64,000 nucleotides of DNA from Candidatus Sumerlaeota bacterium (GCA_030156535.1 JASGMJ010000025.1:1-64000), one strand, 5' to 3'. Numbered from the stretch's first letter, positions 9,357 to 19,500 are shown. Program-made: numbers and translations. Notes: generated from the sequence alone by a model not told the origin.

Positions 9357-9529
9357 AGCGGATCGGCCCCTGAAAATCCAAGGCTTGCATGAGAGTCATT
9401 AAAGTTCTGATCAATTTCGGCAGGCGGAACACCGGAGGCAAGGGGGTTCTCGCCAGCGGCTTGTTTCGTTGTCCACGCCCCTCTCCCAACCGCCGGAAGC
9501 CCCCCTGTCCCCAGCCACCAGGCACGCCC

Positions 9530-11323
9530 TCAGTACGTGAAACACGACCCGCCGATGAACTCGCGCAGCAGCGAATGGCGCGGCACGTATTCCGACTTCA
9601 GCGAACGGAAGTAGCCGAGGAACTTGATCAGGCGTGCGGCCTCGGCGTACTCCGGCGCCGTCTGCTTCACCCGGTTCAGCACCGGCAGCGCATACGGCTT
9701 CAGCGCGGACAGCTCGTAGGGCAATGCCGAGTTGAAGATCACATCCGCGTTTTCCTGATACGGGAAGATGTTCTTCTGCTCGCCGCGGCGCACCGATGGC
9801 CAGCGCTTGATCGTGTCCACCGCGTCGTATCCGCGATAGTTGAAGTCGCGTACCATGCGGCGGATCAGGCGCGCATCGCTCGACGAAATCCGGTTGTGGT
9901 CGTCGATGTTCAGATGCGTCAGCGGGCTCGCGTAGATCTTGAACTTCAGCCCGTCGGGAATCGTCGGCAGCAGATCATCATTGAGCGCGTGAATGCCTTC
10001 GAGGATCAGGATTTCCTTTTCGCCGAGCTGGTGCTTCTCGCCCTCGACGCTGCGTCCTTCCTGGAAGTTGAACTTGGGCACGACGACCTGGTCGCCGCGC
10101 AGCAGTTGGCGGATGCACTCCTGCAAGCGCGGGATATTGATCGCGTGCAGCGACTCGAAGTCGAACTCGCCGTGCTCGTCCTTCGGCGTGTCCTCGCGGT
10201 TGACGAAGAAATCGTCCAGCCCGATGACGACAGGCCGGTAGCCCAGCACGCGCAACTGAATCGCAAGGCGCTTCACCGTCGTCGTCTTGCCCGAGGATGA
10301 TGGCCCCGACAGCAGGATGATGCGTGGCTTGCGCGGATGGTTCTTGATGGTGTCGGCGATGCCGGCGAGGCGCTTCTCGTGCAGTGCTTCGGCGATCAGA
10401 ACGTACTCGCGCACGCGATTCGAATCGATCAGCGCGTTCAACTGTGCAACGGTTCTCCAGCTCAGCACGCGCATCCACTGCTCGTATTCGCGCAGCACGT
10501 CGCGCATCTTGCCGTAGGGCTGGTGTGCAGGGATTTCGTAGGGGCGCGAGGGCTCGGGGAAACGCAGCACAAAGCCCGGATGCTCCAGCACCAGTTCGAA
10601 GACCTTCAGCGACCCCGTTGTCGGAGCGAGCTGGCCGTAGAAGTGGTTGATCTCGCCGCCCAGCCGGTAAACCGACACGGTGCCTGGCGGCGCGTACTTC
10701 AGCACCTCCGCCTTGTCCAGATGCCCCGCCTTGCGGAAAATCTCGATGGCCTTCTCGACGCCGTACTCCTCGCGCACGATCGGCTCGTCCGCTGCCACGA
10801 TCGCCCGCATCCGGCGCGCGATTGCCTGCACGTCCTTCTCGCTCAGCGCCACCACGTCGCCAAGCACGCCCTGCTTCTGGTACAACTCGGCGTAGTAGCC
10901 CTTGTTGATCGAGTGATTGATGTAGATTCGCAGGCCGGGGAACAGTTCCGCCACGGCGCGGATGAGCACGAACGAGAGGCTGCGGCGATAGATCATGCCG
11001 CCGTCCGTCGAATCCAGGTGGATGGCTTCGAGCGTGCCGTTCTTGTCGAGTGGGCGCGTGAGCGACGTCACCTTGTTGCGGAAGCGTGCGGCCACCACGG
11101 GATAATCGGAGACCGGTTCGGCTGCGGCGAGTGCCACGTTGGCAGGCGTGCCCCAGTCGAATGGGCGCGTGCTTCCGTCGCTCAGCGTGATGCGCACCTT
11201 GCGGCCCCCCGAGGGGCGCTTGTCCCTGGGCGGTGCGGGTGCTTCCTTCTTGGCGCTTCCCTTGTCGACAGGGGGAACGAAAGCTCCGTTCTTGAACGTG
11301 TTGCGGCGGCCTCTCTTGGCCAT
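9530..11323 (-). CDS. TGS / threonyl-tRNA-synthetase-like / uridine kinase fusion (nucleoside kinase)
   Basis: This 597-aa fusion starts with a basic linker, then a TGS domain (~45-100, VRITLSDGSTRPFDW). A region like the second additional domain of threonyl-tRNA synthetase follows (~110-260), then a uridine kinase/phosphoribulokinase-type P-loop kinase (~320-520). The kinase shows LLSGPSSSGKTTTVKRLA (Walker A), VIGLDDFFVNRE, and ILEGIHALND. A catalytic tRNA synthetase core is absent, so this is a kinase with synthetase-derived N-terminal modules, a known but poorly studied architecture in several phyla. It probably phosphorylates a nucleoside; substrate and purpose of the TGS domain are unknown. 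The ATG at 11323 is preceded by GGAGG at 7 bases. No partner gene is apparent. Confidence 0.9.
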   Translation of the reverse strand: MAKRGRRNTFKNGAFVPPVDKGSAKKEAPAPPRDKRPSGGRKVRITLSDGSTRPFDWGTPANVALAAAEPVSDYPVVAARFRNKVTSLTRPLDKNGTLEAIHLDSTDGGMIYRRSLSFVLIRAVAELFPGLRIYINHSINKGYYAELYQKQGVLGDVVALSEKDVQAIARRMRAIVAADEPIVREEYGVEKAIEIFRKAGHLDKAEVLKYAPPGTVSVYRLGGEINHFYGQLAPTTGSLKVFELVLEHPGFVLRFPEPSRPYEIPAHQPYGKMRDVLREYEQWMRVLSWRTVAQLNALIDSNRVREYVLIAEALHEKRLAGIADTIKNHPRKPRIILLSGPSSSGKTTTVKRLAIQLRVLGYRPVVIGLDDFFVNREDTPKDEHGEFDFESLHAINIPRLQECIRQLLRGDQVVVPKFNFQEGRSVEGEKHQLGEKEILILEGIHALNDDLLPTIPDGLKFKIYASPLTHLNIDDHNRISSSDARLIRRMVRDFNYRGYDAVDTIKRWPSVRRGEQKNIFPYQENADVIFNSALPYELSALKPYALPVLNRVKQTAPEYAEAARLIKFLGYFRSLKSEYVPRHSLLREFIGGSCFTY

Positions 11324-11517
11324 GTGTATCCTCCATGGGACATTCGGATTTTCTTGGGCACGCCCGTGGCGCACCGCGTCAATCTCTTCTGCGAACAGGT
11401 GGTCAAGCAGTCATGGCGTTTGCGTTCTCGCCGCTTGCTTGCACCTGGGAGTGATTCGTGGTGCGCCAGAAAACTCTGTCCCGAATCCGGCAGGCAGGAA
11501 CACCGTGCTGCCTGGCG

Positions 11518-11551
11518 ATTCGAACCACGAATCACGAACAACGAGCCACGC
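11518..11551. repeat. Short degenerate intergenic repeat (CACGAATCACGAA type)
   Basis: The stretch repeats the phrase (C)CACGAA/ATCACGAA/CAACGAG/CCACG with small variations just after the folP stop codon. Related phrases occur near 48951 (inverted) and 39137-39170. They look like one family of short tandem-degenerate repeats scattered between genes. Confidence 0.5.
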
Positions 11552-11552
11552 T

Positions 11553-12404
11553 CTACCTCAGCATCTCGATCAGCCGCACGGCATCGCGTGTTGCCGCCAC
11601 GTCGTGCGTGCGAAGCATCGAGGCGCCGTGCAGGGCGCACCACGCCGCTGCGGCAAGCGAACCGGCCAGCCGGTCCTCCGCCTTCTCCCGTCCCAGCAGC
11701 GGCTTGAGGAACGACTTGCGCGATGCGGACACCAGCAGCGGATGCCCGTCCACCTCCAGCGTTTCCAGATGGCGCAGGATCTCCAGGTCGAACTCCTCCC
11801 ACGGACGCGCCGTGTTGCGAAAGAACCCGAGCCCCGGGTCGAGCACCACGCGGTTTCGCTCCACGCCCGCCTTGTCGGCGCGCGCCAGCGCCTGGCTCAG
11901 CCGCTCGGCGACAAGCAGAGCCGGTTGGCGTTCATCGCGCGGCCTCTCCGCGTTCTCCCGTGCCATCAGCACCACGCCGCATCCGCGTTCCGCCGCCAGC
12001 GCCGCCATTGCCGGGTCTTCCTCGAATCCTGAAACGTCATTGATCACCGACGCGCCCGCGTCGAGCGCCACGCGGGCCACGCTGGCGCGCATCGTGTCGG
12101 CAGAAAGAGGGAGGCCGCTGGCCGAGCGCGCCGCGGCGACGGCTTCGCCCATGCGATCCTCCTCTTCGGCGGGGGAGACGAGCGTCTGGCGGTAGGGTGC
12201 CGTGGACATCGCACCGATGTCGAGCACGTCGGCTCCCTGCTCGGCCGCCTGCTCGGCCGCCGCGCGCACCCCGTCGCTCCCCACGGCCACGGAACCGCCG
12301 TAGAAGGACTCCGGGCTCGCATTGATGATTGCCATGATTCGCACCGGTCGGCTGCGCCCAATGGCCAGCGCTCCCCATCTTGCCACGCGGCTTTCCATCG
12401 CCAT
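11553..12404 (-). CDS. folP: Dihydropteroate synthase
   Basis: The 283-aa TIM-barrel enzyme condenses p-aminobenzoate with the pterin pyrophosphate in folate synthesis. Family motifs are present in order: IMAIINASPESFYGG (usually xxxNxTPDSFxDGG), a GADVLDIGAMST strand, SADTMRASVARVALDAGA, INDVSGF, LDPGLGFF and LVSASRKSFL. The GGESTRPG loop is changed to GAMSTAP, so it is divergent but the core is intact. The ATG at 12404 has GTGAGG six bases upstream; a GTG at 12434 in the same frame is possible. It is transcribed away from dnaB. Confidence 0.9.
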   Translation of the reverse strand: MAMESRVARWGALAIGRSRPVRIMAIINASPESFYGGSVAVGSDGVRAAAEQAAEQGADVLDIGAMSTAPYRQTLVSPAEEEDRMGEAVAAARSASGLPLSADTMRASVARVALDAGASVINDVSGFEEDPAMAALAAERGCGVVLMARENAERPRDERQPALLVAERLSQALARADKAGVERNRVVLDPGLGFFRNTARPWEEFDLEILRHLETLEVDGHPLLVSASRKSFLKPLLGREKAEDRLAGSLAAAAWCALHGASMLRTHDVAATRDAVRLIEMLR

Positions 12405-12434
12405 TTTCGCCTCACTTTTCCATTCATAGCGCAC

Positions 12435-12791
12435 GTTCCGCGTGTTTGCGCTCCGGTGCGCGGTCTGTGTAAAACTGCCGCAAGGAAAGCAGTCTCAACG
12501 GCTTGCCCTGTGGATAACCTGTGGATGAACCGTGAAGAGACGAAAACCCAAGGGAAAACTGGTAATTCCTTGCATCGGCACCTTGAGTCCACAACAGAAA
12601 TCCACAGCAACCCCGGTGCCCAACAAATGCTTGCATGAGCGCCGCGCAGCGTGGCTCTCTGCTCGCCGCTTCGCCTTGCGGGATTGCTTTCGGCCTTTCC
12701 TTTCCCGCCGTTCCCGTTCCCGTTCCGCTTCCCGAGAGGAAGTGATCCCGAGGGCGGAGCCCACTGCTTTCCCGCCTCGTCCCCCGTGTCT
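12435..12791. other. 357-bp divergent intergenic region folP/dnaB with DnaA-box-like sites
   Basis: The region must carry the promoters of folP and dnaB. It contains TGTGGATAA (12509-12517, a perfect DnaA box on the minus strand), TGTGGATGA (12520-12528, one mismatch) and AAATCCACA (12598-12606, two mismatches). No tight AT-rich unwinding element is seen. The sites may regulate dnaB or belong to a replication origin; the sequence alone does not decide. Confidence 0.5.
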
Positions 12792-14216
12792 ATGCAGGAT
12801 TCCACCCAGTCAGTCCCGCGCACCAGTCGTCCCGCGCCCGAAGCGCGCTCGGTGCCCTGTGATCCCGATGCAGAGCGCGCCGTCCTTGGCGCCATTATTC
12901 TCGACCCCGAGGTTCTCCCCGAGGTCGCCCGCGTTCTCAAGCCCGAGGACTTCTACGAGGCCCGCCACCAGACGATCTTCCGCCGTCTGATCGACCTGCA
13001 CGAAGCCAGCAAGCCCATCGACCTCACGCTTCTCTGCGACACCCTGCGCAAGAAGAACGAACTCGAGGCCGTCGGTAACTACATCTACGTCGCCCAGCTC
13101 GTCGACTTCATTGCGGGCACCAGCGCCGCGCCCGAGCACGCCCAGCTCGTCGCCGAAAAATCCACCGCCCGCAAGCTCATCGCCGCCGCCGACACCATCC
13201 TCGCCGACGCGATGAACGAGTCCTCCGAGCTCAGCGACCAGATCGAAACCGCCGAGCGCCTCATTTTCGAGGTCAGCCAGAACACCAACAGCAGCCGTTT
13301 CCACAGTGTCGGCTCGTTGATGCCCGATACCATCAGCGAGATCATGCACCTGTACGAGACCCGGGCGCCCGTCTCCGGACTCTCCACCCACTTTTCCGAC
13401 CTCGATGCCCTGATCGGAGGCCTCGAGCCCACCGCGCTGGCCATTCTCGCGGCCCGCCCCTCCATCGGCAAGACGGCCTTCGCACTCAACCTCGTGCGCA
13501 ACGTCGCCGTCACGGGGCGCACGCCGGTTGGCTTCTTCTCGCTGGAAATGGGGGCCGACCAGCTCAACATGCGCCTGCTGTGCACCGAGGCCCAGATTTC
13601 CAGCCACCTCGTCCGCCAGGGCAGAATCAGCGAGCAGCAGTGGGAGAAGCTGCGCGAGACGGCTTCCCGCCTTCAGGAAGCCCCCATCTACATCGACGAC
13701 TCTGCAGCGCTGACGCTCATGCAGTTACGCTCCCGCGCCCGCCGCCTCAAGGCCCAGCGCCCCGACCTCGGCCTGCTCGTCGTCGATTACCTGCAGCTCA
13801 TGAAACCCCCGGATCGCAGCAAGGGCGGCGGCCGGCGCGACTCCAACCGCCAGCAGGAAGTCGCCGAACTTTCCATGGGCCTCAAGGCCCTTGCCAAGGA
13901 ACTGCGCGTCCCCGTCATGGCCCTCAGCCAGCTCTCCCGCAGCATCGAGCAGCGCGGTACCAAGAAGGAACCCGCCCGCCCCCAGCTCAGCGATCTGCGC
14001 GAATCCGGCGCCATCGAGCAGGACGCCGACATGGTCATCTTTATCCATCGCGAGCGGAAGGAAATTCAGAAATCCGAAGATGGCAAGATCCTCGACCGCC
14101 ACCTTCCCATTCCGACGGAAATCATCGTCGGCAAAAACCGCAACGGCCCCATCGGGACCGTCAACATGATGTTCTTCCCTGAAACAACTCGGTTTGGGAA
14201 CGCACTGGTGGACTGA
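12792..14216 (+). CDS. dnaB: Replicative DNA helicase DnaB
   Basis: The 474-aa hexameric helicase unwinds DNA at the replication fork. The N-terminal primase-interacting domain (~20-125: DPDAERAVLGAIILDPEVLPE) is followed by the RecA-like domain. Walker A reads AARPSIGKTAFALNL, then FFSLEMG (motif H1a) and LLVVDYLQLM (Walker B), ALSQLSRSIEQRG and SDLRESGAIEQDADMVIF (H4). All core motifs are complete and there is no intein. The ATG at 12792 fits the family N-terminus; no strong ribosome-binding site precedes it, and a longer frame opening at 12651 has a low-complexity Pro/Phe stretch that looks non-coding. Confidence 0.96.
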   Translation: MQDSTQSVPRTSRPAPEARSVPCDPDAERAVLGAIILDPEVLPEVARVLKPEDFYEARHQTIFRRLIDLHEASKPIDLTLLCDTLRKKNELEAVGNYIYVAQLVDFIAGTSAAPEHAQLVAEKSTARKLIAAADTILADAMNESSELSDQIETAERLIFEVSQNTNSSRFHSVGSLMPDTISEIMHLYETRAPVSGLSTHFSDLDALIGGLEPTALAILAARPSIGKTAFALNLVRNVAVTGRTPVGFFSLEMGADQLNMRLLCTEAQISSHLVRQGRISEQQWEKLRETASRLQEAPIYIDDSAALTLMQLRSRARRLKAQRPDLGLLVVDYLQLMKPPDRSKGGGRRDSNRQQEVAELSMGLKALAKELRVPVMALSQLSRSIEQRGTKKEPARPQLSDLRESGAIEQDADMVIFIHRERKEIQKSEDGKILDRHLPIPTEIIVGKNRNGPIGTVNMMFFPETTRFGNALVD

Positions 14217-14237
14217 AGGGGGGCCGGTTGACGGCGC

Positions 14238-14543
14238 TCACTCGTCCTGAAGCAGCGACTTGATCTGGATCTCCGCCAGATCCTCCTCGGTCTTCTCGTG
14301 CATCTCTTCCAATTCGTCCAGCTTCGCCTGGAGCTTCTTCAATTCCCGGGGTTCCTTCTTCACCGGTACCGAGGCGGGTGCCACATCCCCGGCCAGCGGG
14401 GTGCCTTCGGGGAAGGGCAGCGGCGCGTAGGAGCGCCATGCGTAGCCACCGGCAACCCCGGCAGCCACAAGCGCACCCACCCCCAGCCAGCGCAGGAACG
14501 CGGGGGATTGCGATTTCTTCTTGCCGCGGCGGGCGGGGGGCAT
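14238..14543 (-). CDS. Small membrane-anchored coiled-coil protein
   Basis: I do not recognise this 101-aa protein. It has a basic N-terminus (PPARRGKKKSQ), one transmembrane segment (~19-37, WLGVGALVAAGVAGGYAW), a Pro-rich linker and a C-terminal charged heptad region (~62-95, ELKKLQAKLDELEEMHEKTE) predicted to form a coiled coil. The start at 14543 has GAGGAG nine bases upstream. The layout suggests a small envelope scaffolding or spacer protein. It converges with dnaB with 21 bases between stop codons and has no visible terminator. Confidence 0.65.
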   Translation of the reverse strand: MPPARRGKKKSQSPAFLRWLGVGALVAAGVAGGYAWRSYAPLPFPEGTPLAGDVAPASVPVKKEPRELKKLQAKLDELEEMHEKTEEDLAEIQIKSLLQDE

Positions 14544-14912
14544 GGCTGACCATCTCCTCGTGGGGGCGGACGTGCCCCGAGGCAAACCCCCTCCCCGGCA
14601 ACACTGTCAAGATCGATGCCGCGCGAATCACCTCAGGATTTTTGCATGACAGCGCGCCGCTGGCGTCCCAGAGTAATGGAGCCCCGGTCTGAGAACCGGG
14701 GAACGGCTGTGTGCCCGTGCTCCCCATCCTCTTACCCCCTGTCACCCAAGGGCTTTGGACTTGACCGCATGGCGAACCCACCGAATCCTCCCCTCCGCGC
14801 GATCAGGTTCGGCGCTGTTAACTCCAGCGTCGGCAAGCTCTTCCATTTCTGTTATCGGAATTTTGTGGTAAATCCTTTCGCGACAACGCCTCGGGCACCG
14901 AGAGAGGGATGC
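14544..14912. other. 369-bp region upstream of the pilin/secreted-protein cluster
   Basis: No gene is evident. It contains a perfect inverted repeat (14682-14701) and the presumed divergent promoters of the small coiled-coil gene and the pilin gene. A GG/GC pair near 14868 is 11 rather than 10 bases apart, so it was not taken as a sigma-54 promoter. Confidence 0.4.
14682..14701. repeat. Inverted repeat CCCCGGT-N6-ACCGGGG
   Basis: Seven-base perfect arms flank CTGAGA. No T run follows, so it is not a typical terminator. It may be an operator or an mRNA hairpin about 210 bp upstream of the pilin start. Confidence 0.45.
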
Positions 14913-15518
14913 GTGCGCACCGCGCGGCAGCGGACTGGTGCGTTTACGCTCATCGAATTGCTCATCGTCGTTTCCATCATTTCGATTCTGGCGTCGATTG
15001 CCGTGCCCAACTTCCTGGAAGCCCAGACCCGCGCCAAGGTCGCCCGCGTCAAGGCCGACATGCGCAGTGTCGCCACGGCCCTCGAAGCCTACGCGGTGGA
15101 CAACAACAAGTACCCCCCTCGCAAGCCTGCTCGCACCACCGCATTCCGCGTGATTGGCGACGCCAACACCCGAGCAGAGGATTTGGCCCGCATTACCACC
15201 CCGATCCAGTACATGACCAAGGTTCCCATCGACATTTTCGAAAACCGCCTTGCCCCTCCGAACAATCTCTTCGACTACTGGGATAGCGTCATTCTGGACG
15301 GGATCGCGGGCGACTACACGGGTACGCCGCCGTGGTGTCTCGTCTCGATCGGCCCCGATGGTGAAATGGGGATGTTTGCCCAGTGGGGGAACCTCCCCTA
15401 TCAATCGGCCAATCTTGCCGGGTACAGGTCAGATTACGATCCGACGAACGGTACCATCAGCGATGGAAACATCTACCGCGGCCCGAGCAACGAGACGGCG
15501 GTGGATATTCGTTTTTAG
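14913..15518 (+). CDS. Prepilin/pseudopilin (GspG/PulG-like)
   Basis: This 201-aa protein has a basic leader, then GAFTLIELLIVVSIISILAS with Glu+5, the prepilin peptidase signal (cleavage before Phe, residue -1 is Ala). The body carries the family phrase NFLEAQTRAKVARVKADMRS and VDNNKYPP, a mid-region typical of GspG-like pseudopilins of PVC/FCB-related phyla, and a C-terminal YDPTNGTISDGNIYR motif. The GTG at 14913 with GAGAGGG just before is the best start; no ATG is available nearby in frame. It heads a block of four genes for exported proteins (next gene 73 bases on) and may belong to their secretion or display. The same C-terminal motif recurs in the pilin at 40244 and the anti-sigma protein at 52859. 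Confidence 0.88.
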   Translation: MRTARQRTGAFTLIELLIVVSIISILASIAVPNFLEAQTRAKVARVKADMRSVATALEAYAVDNNKYPPRKPARTTAFRVIGDANTRAEDLARITTPIQYMTKVPIDIFENRLAPPNNLFDYWDSVILDGIAGDYTGTPPWCLVSIGPDGEMGMFAQWGNLPYQSANLAGYRSDYDPTNGTISDGNIYRGPSNETAVDIRF

Positions 15519-15591
15519 TCAGGAACAACCGGGCCAAAAGGCCTGAGAGAAATTCTCGGCAAGGCACGACATCCGAAGGAATGGAACGAGG

Positions 15592-16449
15592 ATGACCAAC
15601 CAGACAGGCCGTAAAAAAATGGGAGATGCCGCCATGCGCGCATTCGCTACCCGCATTGTTCTCGCCGCACTGCTCCTTGTGGCGGCAGGCACCGCACGGG
15701 CGTCCGTCGCCGTGCCCCTGACCGTGGAGCAAATGGCCGCCGTGGCCCAGGACGTGGTCCACGCAACCGTCGAGGAAAGCCAGGTTGGCGTCTACGACGG
15801 CAAAATCTACACGCGCCATCGCCTCGCGATTCACGAGTCCCTCAAGGGCGCCAACAAGAGTGGCGGCTCGATGGAAATTGTCGCCATCGGCGGTGACCTC
15901 GGCAAGCTCTCCGCCGTCGCCCCCGGCATGGCGACGCTCGACGAGGGCGAGGAAGTCATCCTCTTCATGAGCAACCCGGCCAAGCGCCGCGCCCAGAAGG
16001 CCGCCAGCAAGGCGCTTCCCGCGCTCGACCCCAACTCGCCCTTCAACCAGTCGCCCCAGATCATCGGCGGCTTTCAGGGCAAGTTCGAGGTCGTCCGCCG
16101 CAGCGTCGAGAAGACCGAAGGCGACAAGACCGTCACCGAAGAGAAGGCGGTTGTCTTCCGCGCCAACCCCGGCAAGCGCGCCGGAGCGGACGGCTACCCG
16201 GACCTGGATGCCTTCAAGGCTCAGGTCCGCGAAGTCGTTCAGACCACGGACAAGGCCAAGATCGACAAGCAGGCCATTGCGACCGTCGGCGTCGTCGATG
16301 TCGTGGCCAAGAGCGATAAGGCCACGGCGTTGCGCTTCTTCGATCCCATCGGGGGCATCGGAGCGAAGGCCAAGTCGATGCCGAACAAGAACGCCGCCTT
16401 GGCCGAGGACAAAGCCCCGGCCACCGAAACGGAAGAAAAGAAAGACTGA
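15592..16449 (+). CDS. Exported protein of unknown function, companion of giant secreted protein
   Basis: This 285-aa protein has a signal peptide (~15-38, MRAFATRIVLAALLLVAAGTARA in the reading, ending ARAS). The mature part begins VPLTVEQMAAVAQDVVHATV with GKIYTRHRLAIHESLKG, a beta-rich domain resembling small exported proteins of Acidobacteria and Myxococcota that sit beside large secreted metalloprotease-like proteins. I know no function for it. The C-terminus is Lys/Glu-rich. The ATG at 15592 has GAACGAGG before it; the internal ATG at 15634 could also serve. It is followed by the 2524-aa protein after 84 bases that include a weak hairpin. Confidence 0.7.
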   Translation: MTNQTGRKKMGDAAMRAFATRIVLAALLLVAAGTARASVAVPLTVEQMAAVAQDVVHATVEESQVGVYDGKIYTRHRLAIHESLKGANKSGGSMEIVAIGGDLGKLSAVAPGMATLDEGEEVILFMSNPAKRRAQKAASKALPALDPNSPFNQSPQIIGGFQGKFEVVRRSVEKTEGDKTVTEEKAVVFRANPGKRAGADGYPDLDAFKAQVREVVQTTDKAKIDKQAIATVGVVDVVAKSDKATALRFFDPIGGIGAKAKSMPNKNAALAEDKAPATETEEKKD

Positions 16450-16454
16450 GGGAC

Positions 16455-16475
16455 CCGGGCCACGGCCCGGCTTTG
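16455..16475 (+). terminator. Weak hairpin between the exported protein and the giant gene
   Basis: CCGGGC pairs with GCCCGG around a CACG loop and is followed by CTTTG only. It is a partial terminator or attenuator at best, so read-through into the giant gene is likely. Confidence 0.3.
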
Positions 16476-16533
16476 AGGATCGAAGCACGCCGTTGTGTGG
16501 CATTCCGAAATGCGGAAGGAAACGAGCTCGACG

Positions 16534-19500
16534 ATGCACTTCTGGAAACGGTTTTCAACGGGCGCACTTGCTGCCCTGGCAGTTCTCGGAGGCGCCGGCA
16601 TTGCCCATGCAGGCGCCGTCATCCATGTTGAGACCGTCGAATATCTCGACGGCGACGACAGCAGCGACGACACTCTCGTCACCCGGCCGTTGCAGTGGGA
16701 CGAGGATGACCGCGAGAACCTGCTCATCACGCTTCATCGCGATGGCGGGTATGGCGTTCTTCCGGCCATCTTCATCAACCACACCATCAACGGGAATCCG
16801 GACGACGAGGTCTTTGGCGCCATGCAGCGCGCCATCAGCCAGTGGAATGATGCTGGCTCGGACTTCACGTTCGGCGAGTCGCCGATCTTCTCTGACCAGC
16901 AGATCGTCTACGATCCCATCAACCTGCCCACCGGGCCGGTTGACGTCCGCCTCGACCGCTACAACACCGTCACCTTCCTCGACGGCACCTTCACGCCCGC
17001 CGAAGGTCTCTTCTACGTTCCCATCGTCTTCTACTTCAACGAAGAGTGGGACCCCTCCGAAGATACCATTCTTCCCCAGCAGCTCGTCGACATCGCTGGG
17101 CTCGGCGAAGAGGAGGTCGACGATACGACCATCATCTTCAGCCGCGAAGCCGATCTCGAACTCGCCCTGCCGCGCAACAAGACGTGGAAGGCCGGCAGCA
17201 TCGTGGACGCCGACGTGTTGTTCTCGCCCTTTGGCGACAACAACAACGGCTGGTACCTGCTGCCTCCGGACAGAGGATCGATCGGAACGCTCGACCCGCC
17301 GCTGCGCGAGCAGGACCTCCTCGGCCTGGCCGACGTGCAGGCCCTCTTCACCCGTGCCCTCGGCGAAATGGCCGGGCTGGGCACCTCGCACCTCTTCCTC
17401 TCCACCATGACGTCCTTCTACATCACCGACGCCGAGGACGACAACGGAGACTTCCTCACCGATCCCTATGATTTCCGTTCGATCGAACTCGACGACGAAA
17501 TCACGCTGAACATGAACTACCCGGGCGGCGACTACGAAAGCTCGCCCGGCATCGGCGGCAACCTGCTTGATGGCCGCTCATTCGACTACTCAGGCTTCGA
17601 TGTCACCGACGACTCGGTTGCTGGTATTCCCCAGCAGATCGTCTACTTCGGCATTCCGTGGACGGGCAAGGTGACGCTCGACACAGTGGCCTTCCAGAAC
17701 CCGCGCGCCGCGTGGGATGGCACGGAGTCCGTCAATGTCGGGCCCATCCACCTCGTCGCGCACACGGTCTCCGGCCAGCGCCAGATCACAGCCGCCGGAC
17801 CGAACTCCCCCTTCAGCGAACTCGACCAGAACGGCGCCTACGCCATTCGAGGCCTCTCGGCCCGCCCGGACTGGTATGTCTTCGCCGCGCCCTTGGAGTT
17901 CAGTTGGGACACCCCCTCCGCCGACCAGCTTGATGAGCCAGTGGACGACGAACAGAACAGCTTCCCCGTGGAGTTCTTCGGCGGCGTCGAGGAACCCGGC
18001 CTCCGTTTCGGCCGTCTGAACATGGGGCAGGGGGCTCTGGATTCCGACGACGGTGACTACACCACGATCCAGAACTCCTTTATCAGCTACACCACGCTCG
18101 CCAGTGTGGTCGACAATGACGGCAGCCTGACGGCTGGCGACAGTGAACTCGACATCGAACCCAACGGCCAGTTCTCCTTTGGAATCCGCGACGGCCTGCT
18201 CTTCCAGAACCCTGATGGCACGGTGACTGCCGTTCGCCTGATTCGCCAGACCCCTCAGGGTGCGCAATTCGTCGATGACATCGTTGCCTATAACCTGACA
18301 TCCACGGGCACTGGCTATAACAACGAGCCCGGCATCCTGACCGTCGATGATGCCTTCGACACGATGGAGATTGAGTTCGGCATCGAGGATCCCCTCGGCA
18401 ATCCAATCGGCATCCTGACACAGCGCACCGAACTTGTTGCCTATCCAGATTTCAGTGGCGTGGAGAAGCGCGGCTTCAAGGTGAGCTGGACGTTCGAGAA
18501 TACGTCGAGCGTCTACGCCTACCGCTTCGGCATCGCGCACCTGTACGACCCGGGCATTGGCCTTTCTGCCGAATCGAATGCCAGCTCCACGCTGTACGTC
18601 AACGACACGCCCCAGTACGTGAGCACGGGCTTTGGCGGCGCGGGCGAAGACCCCGTTCCCGTCTCCGTCGACTGGTACGACAGCGTTGTTGCTCCCTACT
18701 TCCAGTTTTCGATTCTCGCCGCCCTTCCCGGCAGCGGCCTGACGCCGCCCGACCGCGTCCTGACCGTCGATCGCGATCGTGCCGACAACAGCCCCGACAC
18801 GATGTGGAACATCGAACCGGGTCAGTCGCTTCTGGCGCCTGGTCTTGAGGACACGACTGTCAGGACCGGCGTCCTGATGCGTTGGGACCCCATCCAGGTG
18901 CTCCCGAGCGCTACCCACACGATCACCACCGGCGCCACCTACATCAGCGACCCCGATATCGTGGACAACTATGTCCGCGAACTGCGCGACAAGGAAAACG
19001 GCATTCCGCGCACCTCGCCCGAGGAATCCTACGCGGACGAGGCCCGCATTGCCTATCCCATCGACCTCACCGACCCCAACGGCACCGGCCTCGACTTCGT
19101 CGCACCCGTTGACGTCATCACCAACACGGGCACCCGCCCGGTCTTCGAGGGCGACGACTACGACGGCGACGGGATCTCCAACGACCTCGACAACTGCCCC
19201 TACCGCCCCAACCCCGACCAGGAAGACGCCGACCTCGATGGCATCGGCGACGCCTGCCAGGGAGACCGCGATTCCGACGGCATCGACGATCCCTTCGACA
19301 ACTGCCCCGACATCCCCAACAGCGATCAGAGCGACAGCAACGGCGATGGAATCGGCGACGTCTGCGACCCCGACCTCGATGGCGACGGCATTCCCAACAA
19401 CATCGACAATTGCCCGTACACGCCGAACCCCACCCAAGCCGACCTCGACAACGACGGCATCGGTGACGCCTGCGAAGGCGACCTCGACAACGACGGCATC

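Noticed and set aside
14856-14880. Possible sigma-54 promoter before the pilin at 14913
   Set aside because: GG and GC are 11 bases apart instead of 10 and the flanks do not match.
17590-19437. 615-aa minus-strand ORF inside the giant gene
   Set aside because: Antisense shadow; low-complexity Val/Ala/Gly composition and no signals for translation.
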